Origin: Siphonodentalium dalli | Lineage: Eukaryota > Mollusca > Scaphopoda > Gadilida > Siphonodentaliidae | Length of the DNA: 64,000 bases | Assembly: GCA_032622095.1 (NCBI GenBank) | Contig: CP136061.1 | Span: 62,187,127 to 62,251,126, forward strand | Reading direction: 5' to 3' | Shown: piece by piece, positions 44,506 through 57,474 of the stretch | Numbering within the stretch: the stretch's first letter is position 1 | Layout: the number at the start of each line of letters is the position of its first letter | Notes under the pieces: generated by a model | What the model saw: the letters and a program-made list of their open reading frames with translations, nothing else | Database searches by the model: none | What the model was told of the DNA's origin: nothing | Translations under genes and position numbers: made by a program

Positions 44506-45968
44506 GTTATATTTACGGGAGGCCAAGTTGGTACCATGCGCAGGCCTATCTATCAGGTCTAGCACATCCTTCAAATTAATCCGAATCGTACCGAATATAT
44601 AATTTCGAAGCCATTTTTTCTGTCTGTTGTATTTGCAAGCATCGCTTTCGATCGGAGAAATACCGACTCTGTTACTATATTTAGAGGTGACATTATGGGA
44701 GTCTCCGCCCACTAACACTTGTTTATTAACCCATGCGGTTTCATTGGACGGAAAATAATTTACGCAATCAATCAGATTACGGAATCCCGAGGACTTGGAA
44801 ATGAGATAGCGATGTTATCCGTCAGACCTAATATTCAATGTTGTAATGAATATTTAGGTATGAGTTTACTCAGACTGCTGTCAGGGAAACTAAGTCTATT
44901 TAGTACCTGGTATGCACCGATATAATTTAATGCTACTGGGTGTGGACCATTTTGAAACATCCTGATAATTTACGAATTTTCTTGGAAAAGTGGTTCTTGT
45001 TCCGTGACATGTTCTGTATTCTGATCTTAGTTGCTGTACTCAAAATAATGTAGTCATCAGTATCGGAGCCATGGATAAAACACACAAATAGAGCACCGTT
45101 TGACCTTAAAGTATATGGTTAGCAGTTGCTGATATGAACATGCTGTTGAACTCTAGTGTGGAAATATACATGTAATGGGCTGGCAGTTATTAAATATGGC
45201 ATGGATGTTAGTTGAAGTGTTTTTGAACCACAATGATGTGGCAATTATAAGTTAGACTGGCCGTTACCCGAAGGGTTTTGTGTTAATAAATGCGGACTAG
45301 CTAGTAGCACTAAGACAAAGAAATGCCTTTGTATTTTCCGTTGTCTTCGTGGACCAATGCCTCCGACTCTTACCCTTTTCTTTACGAAATACTCATTGAC
45401 AAGTGTGTTTGTTTGATTAGGATTTTACGTCGATTTAGCCGTTAGGCCACATCACGACTGACAAAACGGAATCAGAATTAAGCGAAGCAACTGTGTATAA
45501 ACGTAACCGTGAATTGGACTAAAATGTAACTAAATATATACAAATAAAAACACCCAATATCCGAGCGAGAGCGCTCAATTGGGGACAGAACCATCAAGGA
45601 ACTGACAACTAGGCAAACACATATAGAACAGAATATCAAAAAAGGCAGCAATACTGCTTTGGAAACAGCCATGTTATAAAACCTGCATAAAATTAATCAG
45701 CAAAATAAATAATTAAATTTCAAGACTGTGCCAGACCATAATATTTGTAGAAGCCGTCAAAAAAGCGTCCCGAATGATTGATAAGATATATCTAATATCT
45801 GTTGAATCTGGCGTGAATCTTAATCAATTTATCAAGTTGACTATCGAGTGGTACACTAGTCAAGTGAGCATTCACCCACTTGTCAGCCAATATCCACTCC
45901 TCGTGCATACCCCCCCCCCTTCTGCCAAGTGGACAGTTTATCGTTATACATCGTAGTGAACGATGATA
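44506..45968. other. Unassigned, with a short dispersed repeat
   Basis: 45323-45400 is the relative of 43139-43216. A poly-C run lies at 45910-45918. No gene supported. Confidence 0.4.
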
Positions 45969-47082
45969 CTAAAAGTCCAACATGTTGCTCTGAGAGTCGA
46001 AACTTTTGACGGATTTTGGAGATTTTGGAACAATGTAATCATCTTCTTTTGTTGGTTTTGGTAAAACTGCAGGAGCTGTATCCATTGCCTGTGAGACAGG
46101 TTCAGGGACAGGAGTAATATCATTCTTTTGCACTTGTGCTGCTATCGATATATTGACGTGTTTTGTTTGACTTGACTGACTCTGTCTCAGTGCAGGCATC
46201 AACAGACTTTTTTTTAGAAACGGCTGCCGAGTATGTGACTTGAGAAATTGATGGTCTGGTGCCAACTAATTTCTTAGCATCCATATATGAGAAATGTTTC
46301 ACAGCCTTACATCTTTGTATCTTGAATTCATAGTCACATATGGGACATCCATTGCAGCATGTGACCTTGACAATTCGATTTTTTTTAAGGATTTGTACAA
46401 TCCTTATGATCACGACCAGACACAGAACATCGTGCACAAATGGTTTCTTTACTTCTACAATGTTCCTGGCCATGGCCATAGCACTGGCATTTAAAACATA
46501 GGTACTTTTATCTACCTTCATATATCCAACCTTCAATGTAGGTTGATGTTCGCACCGATTGAAGGTCAAAAGATAACTATTCAGAGGAACTCGAATACCA
46601 TCAACATTTTTTGTAAATCGACGGACTTCTGTAACTCCCGGTGGTGCCAACTCTGCTAATATCTCTGATTCCGAAGATTCCGAAGAATCAGTGTTATCGC
46701 GGGGTCGCAAAACAGCTCTGCTACTATTCAATGTCTTGTGAGCAGTAACAAACACGGGTGCTTGCGCAATAGTTGTTAATTGCAGCAGAGCATCAGATTG
46801 AACTTTCCTTGAACATTCAATCAAGAGAGAGCCACTTATTGGCCCAGTCCTGGTTGGCTTAACATATTTCAATTGTCCAGCAACGCTTTGTAGTGTTTTG
46901 TCAATGACAAAAATAGAAGGTCTCTTCACATTTGGGTCAAAGCCAAGAACCAAGTACTGAGGGAATACCCCAGCATCATTGGAACTTTGTGATTCATCAT
47001 TCTTACGAGCAAGACGTTGTTTTTTTGGTTTGAGTTGCCATACGAAAAGCAAACAATCGACAACTAGCCCAGCAGCCGCCAC
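45969..47082 (-). pseudogene. LINE ORF1 (zinc-knuckle gag-like) relic, frameshifted
   Basis: From 47082 downward the frame shows GSLLIECSRKVQSDALLQL, PVFVTAHKTLNSSRAVL, GVTEVRRFTKNVDGIRVPL and GYMKVDKSTYVLNA, the conserved core of ORF1 proteins of Jockey/I-like LINEs. Beyond that the Cys/His knuckles (CxC..GH....C and CARC.....H....C) lie in another frame near 46495-46390. The frame changes again before a VTCCNGCPICDY stretch, and a Pro-rich C-terminus (45969-46150) is in a third frame. I infer a decayed copy. No ORF2 follows on the left, so the 3' half is missing. It belongs to a different LINE family from the one at 24777-31140. Confidence 0.75.
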
Positions 47083-47595
47083 CCTTCAAATTCTGGTCGG
47101 GCCAAAGACTGGTACATAGCTGAAGCAGTGACCCGTTTAGCCACTGCAGATAGCAGCCTCCCGGTACCTCTCCACAGTGAGACAGGCGTGAACAATACAG
47201 GATTCAACACTCAACAATCATGACGAACTCAACAGAGACAAGAGAAAACAGAAATACCGTACATGAAAACACAGACAACACTTCAAACATCAGACGAGCA
47301 ATACAACATATACCAAAAATTGAATCTGAAACACTGTGGAGAGGCCTGACTAGCCGATTGAGCCGGGTCAACTCAACCACCCGTCTTGACGTGATGCAGA
47401 ACCAAGGAGGACCATGAACTAAGTCGGATCTGCAGGTCTATGCCTCACGTGACACAACCGCCCTAGTACCTCCAGGACTCCTACACGACACCTCACGGGA
47501 TGCACCCCACAACAAACAGGGTGCCACATTAGGTGATTTTACCCCTCGCAGTGGGGCGGTAGGCCTATTCTACACCGGGCCCATACGGGGGTCAT
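47083..47595 (-). mobile_element. 5' region of the decayed LINE
   Basis: GC-richer than the surroundings. On the minus strand it holds GGGGTGCATCCCGTGAGGTG, GTAGGAGTCCTGGAGGTACT and CACGTGAGGCATAGACCTGC directly upstream of the ORF1 relic, which I take as its 5' untranslated region. The plus-strand frame at 47220-47417 is not considered a gene. Confidence 0.55.
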
Positions 47596-47614
47596 TAACA
47601 ATTATTTGTATATT

Positions 47615-48060
47615 GACTAGTGGTAACGTTTGTTCAACGTGATGCCCGACACTGCTTGTACTTGGATAGTCACTTTAATGTTAAGCTAGTGTTTCATTTC
47701 TATTTTTTCGCTGACAGCTCATCAGGGGCAAAGCGCTTAATTTAGATAAGTCGACATTGTTATGTCTGTTTACATGTAGTGCATGTATATACGGAATACA
47801 TCGGATTCCATTTGGTCGCCACGTCATGTGGAAGATTCTTATTTGCAAATTTCATGCAATTCCACTTGGGTGCCACATAATCATAAATGTGGAAGATTGG
47901 TATTTGACACGTCATGTGTCAGATTCGTATGGTATTGTGTATATAAAATGGTGTATGTATACCCAACCATCCGCGTTGACTAGCGGTAACGTTTGTTCCC
48001 CTAGCAATTTTTTAGTGAAAGCTCGAATGATCCGTGTCCGTTTAATATGTTAGAATATGC
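47615..48060. repeat. Direct repeats and two imperfect about 65-bp units
   Basis: TGACTAGTGGTAACGTTTGT (about 47615) recurs with one change near 47977, about 360 bp apart. Between them a TTCCA..TGG(T/G)..GCCAC(A/G)T..TGTGGAAGATT unit is present twice (about 47806 and 47870). Origin unknown. Confidence 0.55.
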
Positions 48061-48601
48061 TAAATAGTAATTGACAGAAAGCACCAGGCTGATATAGTTG
48101 CTTCATATTATTCTGATAAATGTACTTTTCATGTTGGGGAACTCACATAACTAATCCAAAGCTCCATTGGTGGCATAGCACAGATTGGACGCCTGAAAAC
48201 ATGCAGAGAGTAGGGTAGGTTGTTAGGTAGCAGGAATTATATATTTCGACCACGTGTCTGCTAATATTGTCACGACCCCCCCCCCCCCCCTGTCAAATTG
48301 AGAAAATAGTGAAGGCAGTAATACTCATGTAGGGATCAATTTGATCCTGAAAACTCACATTGATAGTGATTCCGCAATTGAAATTGAAGAACCTCCGATA
48401 ATGAAAAACTGAACAGGTTTCTCCGGTTTTTTCCAGCTATTCTCTGATTTACCAAAGGATCTCTGGACTCTATTGTGAACGGACACACATTATAATATAA
48501 ATAAGATGTCTGGAGAATATTAACATTATGGAGCAACCGAGTGACTCATATCTTATCAGCAAAGGAATCTATGACCCATAATTCCGATAGCATTTCAGTT
48601 G
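48061..48601. other. Unassigned, with a poly-C run
   Basis: A poly-C run of about 12 lies near 48278-48290. The region just before 48602 could hold more of the decayed transposase, but I cannot read it. Confidence 0.4.
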
Positions 48602-49575
48602 AGCATAGATCGCCTTTGTCTCATCAAGAGTACAAATCAACAAGATTGCCAATTCAGATCGAGTGATACTCCTTTTATCATTGGCATTTTTTATGGACAG
48701 CAAGCCTGATGGTGTTATGTAGTACATCCATGCTTTTAAAACTGATTACACCAGACTTAAGCTCCATGGATATTCATACGGAGAACATACATTTGCTTTT
48801 ACGTGTAATTCAGTTCTGTGTGATGTACCTGCTAGGGCTTTTGTGAAGAACACTTCTGTGTCATGTTCACATTATGGGGGCTGTTGTATGTGTAACCAGA
48901 AGAGAGAAGAATGGCACGACAGAATTACCTATCCCAATGTAAGTGCTCCTATCCGAGCTGATGCTCAATTTAATTAAATGGAGGATGAGCGTTTCCATAA
49001 AGGGACATCACCAACTTGAAGGGCAGGCATTGGAATAGTAAACAGTTTCCCATCGACTACATGCTCCTTGTTTGTTTGGGAGTGATGAGAAATTTACTGA
49101 AGTATTAGACATCTAGTCCCTTGAAAGTAAAACGAGGTCGCCATGTTATAAACAGTATAGTGAACTATTGGTTTCTTTTTGCAACTTCTTCCCCTCTGAT
49201 TTTCAAGGATCCAAGATCCTTGGAACATTTGGATCGGTGGAAAGTCACTGAGCTCCGTCGGTTCTCCATTTATACAGGAGCAGTTACTCTTTCAAATGTA
49301 CTGCATACAGTAATGTAACAATATTTTTTCAATTTGAGTCGGACATCTTTAACCTTAAGAGATTCATTCATTATGAATGTTGTGACAAACCTTTGTTTGA
49401 TATATGGTAAAACAAAACGTGGAGTTGTGTACATGAGTTATATCATCTAGTGATTGATGCTAAAATATTGGGCCATATTGATGAAATTTCCATGGTTTCA
49501 TTAGAAAACTCCTTGCAAACACTGCAGCATCGTATTTGAAAGCCATCAAAAGCATTGTAGAATATCTGAGTTTAA
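48602..49575 (+). pseudogene. Decayed En/Spm (CACTA)-like transposase
   Basis: Pieces of one protein occur in order but in changing frames with several stops. They are: TPFIIGIFYGQQ (about 48670-48705), SVLCDVPARAFVK followed by a HYGGCCMC Cys motif (about 48810-48900), RADAQF then MEDERFHKGTSP (to about 49015), NSFPSTT (about 49040), RGRHVI...KDPRSLEHLDRWKVTELR...IYTGAV (49133-49290), and KILGHIDEISMVSLENSLQ (about 49463-49520). I know this order from animal proteins annotated as transposase-domain proteins of the En/Spm type. The superfamily label is from memory and moderately sure. No terminal repeats were found. Confidence 0.6.
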
Positions 49576-50164
49576 TCAATATCATACGAAATCAGTATCC
49601 GAAACGAGGCTAACATTATGATGGTCCACTTCCAGGCATTGCAATGTTACTGAGTGTAAACAGATATAAATCATTTAGGCAAGCTAGCTTATTGGCACCA
49701 GTCTCAGAGGCATTTTCTGAGTCAATATTTGCCAAATTCACAATATTTGTACATGTCAAAATGATATAAATATAAACAGTACATATTAAAGAATAACGTT
49801 TTCACTTTGCCACTCAATTCAGAATACCTTCATATTATTTAAGGTCAACAGAGACGGCTGAAATCTGGTCTCAGGTCTAGACCACCCTAATAATCACGGT
49901 GTTCCATGTCAGGACTTGGTCTCGCGAAACCACCTGGTCTCAAGCTGGGATCGGCGCATTGTTGTACAATCAACGACAATCAATGACAATCTATGGACAA
50001 AAGCGTGCTGAGCGCTGCGTCGAGATTGGTGTGTTGTGTCTCCAAACCTGAGCATGCACGTGAAAGCGGCTTATATCCGTGTTGTATAGCGGTATCTGTA
50101 TGCTGTCGCCGTTCGACAGGGATCATGGGGCAGGGGTGGTGCGGATTTCTCACCCCCCCCCCTA
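49576..50164. other. Unassigned
   Basis: GGTCTCAGGTCTAGACCACC (49870) and similar TCTAGACC words also occur near 51470-51910. A poly-C run lies at about 50151-50161. No gene supported; the frame 49993-50319 mostly overlaps the SINE candidate. Confidence 0.4.
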
Positions 50165-50432
50165 TGCTGATGTCACGACGTTGTCAGTTTTACGGGTGGA
50201 GGAAAGTCTACGCAGAGACTAAATTCACAGAGAAACACTTCGCTGTGTGTAGAAATACCGACACCGGAAAGGGACCGACAAACTTGCCCAGATACACGAA
50301 TAAGATTATCCTCACTTAGAGTGGATCGCGAATCCGTGGTTGTCGGCATTCGAACCAGCTTCGTCAGCGCTAGATGGCAAATGGCGGGCATAATGCCCCG
50401 AGCATTCTACCGACGGGACCACCGGCGCCCTT
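50165..50432 (-). mobile_element. Candidate tRNA-derived SINE
   Basis: On the minus strand the 5' end reads GGGCGCCGGTGGTCCCGTCG, with an A-box-like TGGTCCCGTCGG, and about 65 bases later a B-box GGTTCGAATGC. A unique 3' body follows and ends near a G-run. The spacing of the two boxes is wider than in a normal tRNA, so the head is tRNA-like rather than a working tRNA gene. Only one copy is visible in the window. Confidence 0.5.
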
Positions 50433-52624
50433 TACAATCAATGTATAGTGTAAAATAGTGTTTGTTCAGATCAAGAACCAACTATATATTGTTCAACTTT
50501 GCGTCAAAATATGACACATAAATTACATTCATCCCTTTAAAACATTTCGAACCATTATTATAGGGGATATCAGGTGGGAATTTCCAACAACTGGAAATAG
50601 TGAGGTACTTGTTGAAAATTTTCAACAATTCATTGGGGTGAGGGGGTGACATGTGCAATGTAATTTCGCGGACTTGGGAATTTGCAATACATTGAAAATT
50701 TAGAAAGATTCTAAATAACTATCGCCGTGATTGAAGTTATTGAAAATAATTTTCCAGAAAATGTAACAATGTCACAACGGGGGAGTGGGTGGGGGGTGGG
50801 TGTATCGGAAAAAAAATCGAGATGGGTGCGTTGTATCCCACTCCCGATAGCAGATATTTCCATTGCCATGTAATTTTTTTTCAAAATCCACGTTTAAAGA
50901 TAAATTATGACAAATAAACCAATTTGAAATGTCAAGGCTTAAGAAACTGGACCAAATAAATCATTAATCAAGAGCAGGGGTCCCATGCATTTAATTTAAT
51001 TTAATTCAATTTAATTGGACATTTCCTTATATTGAACCACAATTTTTCGTTCTGTCTTAATATAATTTTGAGAGTTTTTGCTGTTATATTGTATATCCAG
51101 TCCAGCAATAATTTATTCTAAAATGATGAATTAGTACTATCAAAACTAGCTCCGACCTCAATTAATTTCAGAAACACGGAACGAAAGACACCCGCATCCA
51201 ATGCGGATTACGTTCCGATTGCAAAACTACTATCATTCCCTATTTATCCGTGTCAACCAAACCCATCGATAACATATTAGAAATAATAGCCCGAAAATCT
51301 TACTTAATCCACCTAACGGTAATATGCTTTCAAACACGGCAAGGATGTTATAAATAAAACTCCACTGTAAAGCCAGATAAACGCACGCATGATTACAATC
51401 AAATTACCAATCTGTATCGTTACTGCGAAAACAGAAAAAGGTATTCTCGTCTCAGGTTCAAGTCTCGGTTTATACAAAAATCTCAGACCAGGGGGGTACT
51501 AGGTCTCAGTTGTAGACTATTACCTATAACACACATAATTATCGATTATATTACATTTTGTCCAGTTCATATATAATTATAATCTTTCTTCAACACAGCA
51601 TATCAATAAAAAAAAATCCTATTTGGTTAACATAAAGATAAATGCTTCCAAAAAATACATATGTTTCTGTTACCAGAACTTGTACGTTACCACATGGTTC
51701 GAATTATGAACTGATCGACAAAGGATTGAATGACAATAAGAAAGCAAACCATGGTTTACGTAAACCTGAGTTTCAAAAAGACGAGAATACGGACCAGTGC
51801 TGACCAATAATTCCAGCTTACTCGCCTCGAAGCTGGGTAACACATGGCGATCACCGTGGTTTCGACCTGGTCTAGACTATAGTTTACATGAAACCCTGGT
51901 CTAGACCAGGGACAAGAATTCGGTCGTTAGAGCTCAGAATTCTCTCACTGTGTTTTATCAGACATCGGAGCCAAATTTGTCCTCCTTCCACATCAGCAGT
52001 CCCTTGAGGCTTTCCCATTGTTGGTGCTAAATGACATTTGTTATGGATGTTCCCAGTCAAGAGGGCTTTCGGATGGTTTAACATTGAGTCAGCTCTTCTG
52101 TTGTAGATCAAGTTTCTTTATTGATTCATAAATATTGAGTGTTTGTCCGATTGGAGCACATGTCAGCCTTGGGTACTACTTCTCGATTAAATTGGATATG
52201 CATGTCGATCAATCAGGACAGCTTTCAGATGAGTGAATCAAATGTTGATGTTTCTCGGATTATAGATTTAAGTCTAACCATACTTTGCTTATCTAGATAA
52301 ATATATGCCGTGGTGGTACATCGCTGGATTTTGGAATGATAATACTATTATACTTATATTGGAGAAATATGTGTTAGCCCTTTATCAGAAATGGTCTTAA
52401 ATCATCTCCAAATATGATGTGTCTGTGTATGTTAGTTAAGAATGTCTACTAGTTTCATCAGGCAGAACCGGTGGAAGTAAAATTTAACTACAACGAATGC
52501 ATGCTATATGGAAACTTAAATGGACAAACGTAAAGTGTAGCGATAAATATCGTTGGCAGACGATCAGTCATATAACGAATATTATAGTGTTACACAATTA
52601 TTATAAGCATCTCCCAATCATGGG
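50433..52624. other. Unassigned 2.2 kb with TCTAGA-centred palindrome
   Basis: CCCTGGTCTAGACCAGGG at 51894-51911 is an exact 18-bp palindrome; related TGGTCTAGAC words are at 51868 and 49873. No gene supported. Confidence 0.4.
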
Positions 52625-52939
52625 TTGTTGTGGGATACAACGCGGAACTTCAAGAGTAGAGTGAAGATTGACCGCCGTGTCAAGCGAGATAAACCAATGC
52701 AAATTAGTCGCGTGAATAAGCTCACACGAGCTTATCGTTACGATTGCCTTGAACATCGTTTGAATAACCAAAACAAACTGGACAACTTCGTTAGCTCTTT
52801 ACCGGCCCTGCACACGTTGGCGAACATCAATAAATATATATATCCAACACATTGCCTGCGGACGACACAACTCTATACATTGTTGCAGATACAAATGTTG
52901 GAAGATGACATCGATAGCGAAATGTTTAATCATCGTTAA
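52625..52939 (+). CDS. Hypothetical ORF, 104 aa, unrecognised
   Basis: A basic N-terminal part (FKSRVKIDRRVKRDKP) is followed by a mixed region with LTRAYRYDCLEHRL and INKYIYPTHC. The amino-acid mix looks protein-like, but I recognise no family and see no splice borders. It could be an eroded transposon fragment. Confidence 0.25.
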   Translation: MLWDTTRNFKSRVKIDRRVKRDKPMQISRVNKLTRAYRYDCLEHRLNNQNKLDNFVSSLPALHTLANINKYIYPTHCLRTTQLYTLLQIQMLEDDIDSEMFNHR

Positions 52940-54209
52940 GACCTAAACCAACACATGAAATTGTGTTGTGCATGGTTGTTGAAGGGCTGACTACTGATTG
53001 TTCCTACGTATAAATGGATAGTTATCTAATATTTGTACAAGAGTGACATAATTCGTTATAATTCATTCATAAGACACAGTTTACAAGTTAACAACACACT
53101 GCCCTTAAATGCCTATTATAATTCTATTTCACAATCCGTTGTTATTTAAAAAAAATAATTCACAAATACATGAATTATTGTAGCGCTCAGCACGTCGTGG
53201 TGGAATTCCTAAGACAGGATGATAAGATGGACATAATTCCAATTAAATGGCTTCTAAATGAATCCCAGTGTTATTGGCGACCCAGTTCGTGGGATGATAA
53301 CAGAATTGTAAAAGCAGTCACGAAGAGTACTTAAACCACCATGGACTTCCGAATGTATGACGTCAAGATAATGGCCTGCTCAGGGGCGTGTAATTTATAT
53401 ATCTGTGTATATAATAGATTGACATGAAGATACCCAATCCGAGAGACGCTGGCCCCCAATTTTGTTTCTTCAGAACTCTGTACGGCTCAGAATCAGTAAA
53501 TTGCCCATAATACTCCCCAATTGGCCAACAATTGCCATATACATTGTATTAATAATTCACTTCAAAGTAATTTGAATAGGGAGCTAACTACCACCGAGAA
53601 GAAAGCTCTTCCTTTAGAGACGAGTTTGGAGCTTAGAAAAGAGGTTGGCGCGTTCGAGGGAGACAAGTCACGAAACACACTCACACAAACGAGTACCGTT
53701 GACAAAAATCATCAGGGCGGTGAGTAAACCAATTCGCAAATCAGTTGCTATTCCTCAGAGCTGATGGATTGTCGCCACAGAAGCACAAACTAAACCGGAA
53801 GAGATTAATTTTCAGCAACATCCCATGCACACAATTTGATGTCCAGCTCGGGTTACATAGGTAAATGGTCCCGTTCCATACTAGATTGGTACCCTATTGG
53901 TACAATATCAAAAGCTTTTGTCCATTTCGTATGATTTTGCAGACTGGAACTTGTGGACTTGGGGTTAGCTTTTAACAATCATAATATAATTATGCTATGA
54001 TTTAAGGGGTGACTTCATTGACTAGCATTTTGTATCATCCATAGATTAAATGCATGTAATTTTAGTCATCAAGTCTGATGGGACATTTTCTAGTTGTTTA
54101 TTTGTTGGTAAGGCAATAGTAAATTGTCTGTAGCATCAATCGATTTTATTTATGGGCAGAAAATAATAATGCATTTGATTATCTATTAGCATAATATTAG
54201 TGGTATCTC
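52940..54209. other. Unassigned
   Basis: No gene supported. The frame at 53521-53727 has no motif. Confidence 0.4.
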
Positions 54210-54870
54210 ATCTGTGGCAGTACTTATAAAATATTCAAACATGATATACATTTCGAAAAATATTTTGACCATTTGGATACTAGGAACGTAATAACTCTTT
54301 GTCAATTCCGTACTTGTAATCATCGCTTGCCAATAGAGAAAGGTCGATGGAATGACACCAACATATTCCATAGACTATGTCCGCTGTGCACTAAAAGACA
54401 TATTGGAGACGAACTGCACTACTTATTAGAATGTAAATGTTTATGTGAGGCCAGACATCGCCTCTTGCCTAGCAAATATACCAGCATAGAACATGCAACT
54501 ATTAATATTTTAGATGACATTCTGAATTTGGAAGATGTGGCTTGTCTGCGCAGACTATGTTCATTCATCCGACTGATAAATCTTAAGTTAAATGATATTG
54601 ACTAATATGCAGTTTGTTGTTGTGGTTGTTGTTGTTGTTGTTGTTGAATATAACGATGAAAATGGTACTGGCGATTGTGACGACGAGTAGACGAAGACGT
54701 TAACGTGATGACAACGAAGACGGTGATACTGATGACGACTGCCATGATGTTGATAATGATGACGATGAGGGAAGTTCGTGTATATATTGTACATATGCTG
54801 CAACATTCTCAATCTTTTGTATATATCTTCTAATTGTATCTCAATATCTATTTGATAAGAGAATAAACGT
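54210..54870 (+). pseudogene. 5'-truncated LINE copy (ORF2 C-terminus and 3' UTR)
   Basis: From about 54220 the frame reads YKIFKHDIHFEKYFDHLD, then LCQFRTCNHRLPIEKGRW, then CPLCTKRHIGDELHYLLEC, and stops at 54605. It is collinear with the last 125 residues of the full-length LINE ORF2 but clearly diverged. Right after the stop a (GTT)n run follows (54613-54648), as in the full-length element, and the tail ends AGAGAATAAACG. This is a typical 5' truncation by incomplete reverse transcription. Confidence 0.82.
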
Positions 54871-56856
54871 ATTATAACGCTCAGGTGTATTGTAAATCAC
54901 TGTCATTAATAAAGGGGGTAATATAATATTGTTTGCATATTTCTACATTATTAGTGAAATGTAAAACAACACATTTGGTCAACACTGGACTACTTGGACA
55001 TATTTGTTTTCTATTTGAAGTCCATATATGTTGTATTCTAATCTAGATCTACAAGTTAGTAGAGTGACCCGGATTTAGAATCACGTCGTGGTTTGATATT
55101 GGGATAACTGTATTGTTGGCATAGTAGGTGGATAAGGAAGACCAAGAAAGAGACACACCCATATATGTGATCTTTTAGTCTCGTATCCGTTTATGCATGC
55201 AGGAAAGACGATGAAGCAAATCAAATCAAAATTCATTTGGGAAATACAATGGAGAAATACATTTTTTTTTAAATAAATGTTTTGTGAAACCCATACAAGT
55301 ATTTATCGGCAAGTGACAAAAGTGGACATTTTTGTATAATTTTGCGCTCCAAACAGCAAGTTAGCTAATTTTAAAAATGACATGTCGGTTTGAAGCCTGG
55401 AATTTTGCTTCCTTTTTGTCACTTCCGAATAGGTCGACAAATAAGTTATATACTCGTATACGGACTCTATATGCGACAGAACAACTAAGTCATGTCCACG
55501 CTGCATACAACGCCAACTACGCTCATGCTAAGAATTCCCGCTGCTTGCAAGTCCGCATTTTGTAAGAATTTACGAAATGTGAAAAACACAGAAAAATGGC
55601 TGCCACAGTGTGCGAAACTCCAGCCAATCTTGTTATAAATGGAAATGATACAAGGTGAAATAAAACAAGTGTGCTAAAGAGAATATCAACCACAATAAGT
55701 TGAAGTTGCTGATTGGAGATTTAGTGAAAAACATAAAAAACAATTGCTGAAATTTGTCACAGGTGCATCAACAAACTTTCTGTATCTGTCTTCTGCAACT
55801 TATAAAGTTTATTTTCCAATATTCAGTTATTTCTGAGTTCTGACAGGATAATATTGTTACGAACTCCCTATGTCCACACCATATGTTTAGAAGAGTGCAC
55901 ACTAGTACACACATGTAAGACGTATAATGTAGTATAACTGTGAGTGTAATTTGCAGAACTCCAGGCACAACTGCTGGAAAAAAGAGCTTTAATAAAAATG
56001 ACAGTTAAAGAAAGTCAGAGGCTGTGCGATGAAGACTGATACTCGATTCAGATCCAAACAAGCTTGGTGTCAGTCGTACTGCGGGAATAGAATCAGAAGC
56101 AGGTTTGATTCGCTCGATATCCGCCAGTCAGCATTTGGTGTGAAATCTGGAAAAGATCATAACAATTGTGGTCTCAGTCATCTGGATGGCCAACACGTTG
56201 CACAGACGGTAACTGCAACAAAGATATCATATGTTGCCCCATTAATAGATATTGTTGAAAAGAAATGTGATGGTGGGAGTGATGCTGATAATCAAACAAC
56301 TTTTGGCATGTAAAAGCCAAATCGCACTTGACACAGCATTACTATCTTCATTGTTATCTGAGTAGGTAATATTAGCCTTTTTCTTTGATTTTGCGAGTTT
56401 TTGTCCCATTGTTTCATTAATAACTTCGGCAAAATTTGACGAATAACCACTCTTTGTGGTCTTTTTTCAAAATAATTATGGAGATAAGCAGCCATGGTGA
56501 TTTAATATTTTTGGCCAAATTAAGAATTCTTTGGCCAAATTAAATCCTCATTTGCTGGTCTCACAATCAATGCAATATTTTTGTTTTATTTAACGTCTAA
56601 TATTCTATATAATAATTAAAATACCTTGTCTAGACTTCTTTAATGCCACCATTGTTACTTGACAATATACCACAATCCACCATTTACCATTCAGTCTTAT
56701 GACAAAGAATTAATTAGTGTTAAATCATCAATACTGTTGTATTACATTGTTTGATAATGCACTGCCGTTTGTTACCCATTAAGATGTATCGCCTAATCAA
56801 TTAGCAGATTATCAAACATATCCTTATGCAAATAGGTGCATATTGAACGTATTTGA
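54871..56856. other. Unassigned 2 kb
   Basis: The frame at 56029-56313 (94 aa) has no recognised motif. No repeats with clear ends were found. Confidence 0.4.
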
Positions 56857-57474
56857 AATACGCCCATATTGGCGTTATTTGAATCTTAATTACGCTCTAT
56901 ATGAACGTAAATGGGGCACGAAAACAGTCGATTCTTCAATAAGTTCATAACGAGCGTATACCCACAATTCCGTTGAATGGCGCGACCGCAGTGATTCTGG
57001 TAAGTCGTGTCGAAGAAAAGTTAGATTAATTAATGCCAATATGGGCGTGTTTCGTATGGGGTGCATCAAAGACGCCCGAACGGATACGCTCATATATTTA
57101 CACTCACACATGCATTCGTATTGTGGAACATGAATGCAGGACGTTGGTTGGTCGAAATTACGTCACATGACGTCGCGCGCTGACCCCAACTTGCATCCAT
57201 TTTTGTGTAGACGCAACTTGCACCGAGGCACGATAATAACGTTGGAAATGGGCGCTTAAAACTCTTTTAATCTGCCAGTTGACTCGATTAAGTGTAAATA
57301 TAAGTAATGGATGTTGATTGTGTTGCGTTCCATAGAGTATGGATGCAAGTTTCGCGTTCCACACAAAATGTCAGACGAACTTGCATCATACTCTATGGAA
57401 CGCAACACAATCAACATCCATTTCTTAAATGCAACTGTTATCGTGCCCCATTTACGTTCATATAGAGCGTAATT
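56857..57474. mobile_element. Compound inverted-repeat element
   Basis: The main terminal repeats are TACGCTCTATATGAACGTAA plus ATGGGGCACGA (left from 56890, right to 57472). A second inverted pair, AATACGCCCATATTGGCGTTA (about 56860-57055), overlaps the left end. A third hairpin, GATGTTGATTGTGTTGCGTT with its complement (57306-57424), lies inside. It looks like nested foldback elements. No target duplication is certain. Confidence 0.65.

Noticed and set aside
47220-47417. Plus-strand 65-residue frame
   Set aside because: It lies antisense in the 5' region of the decayed LINE.
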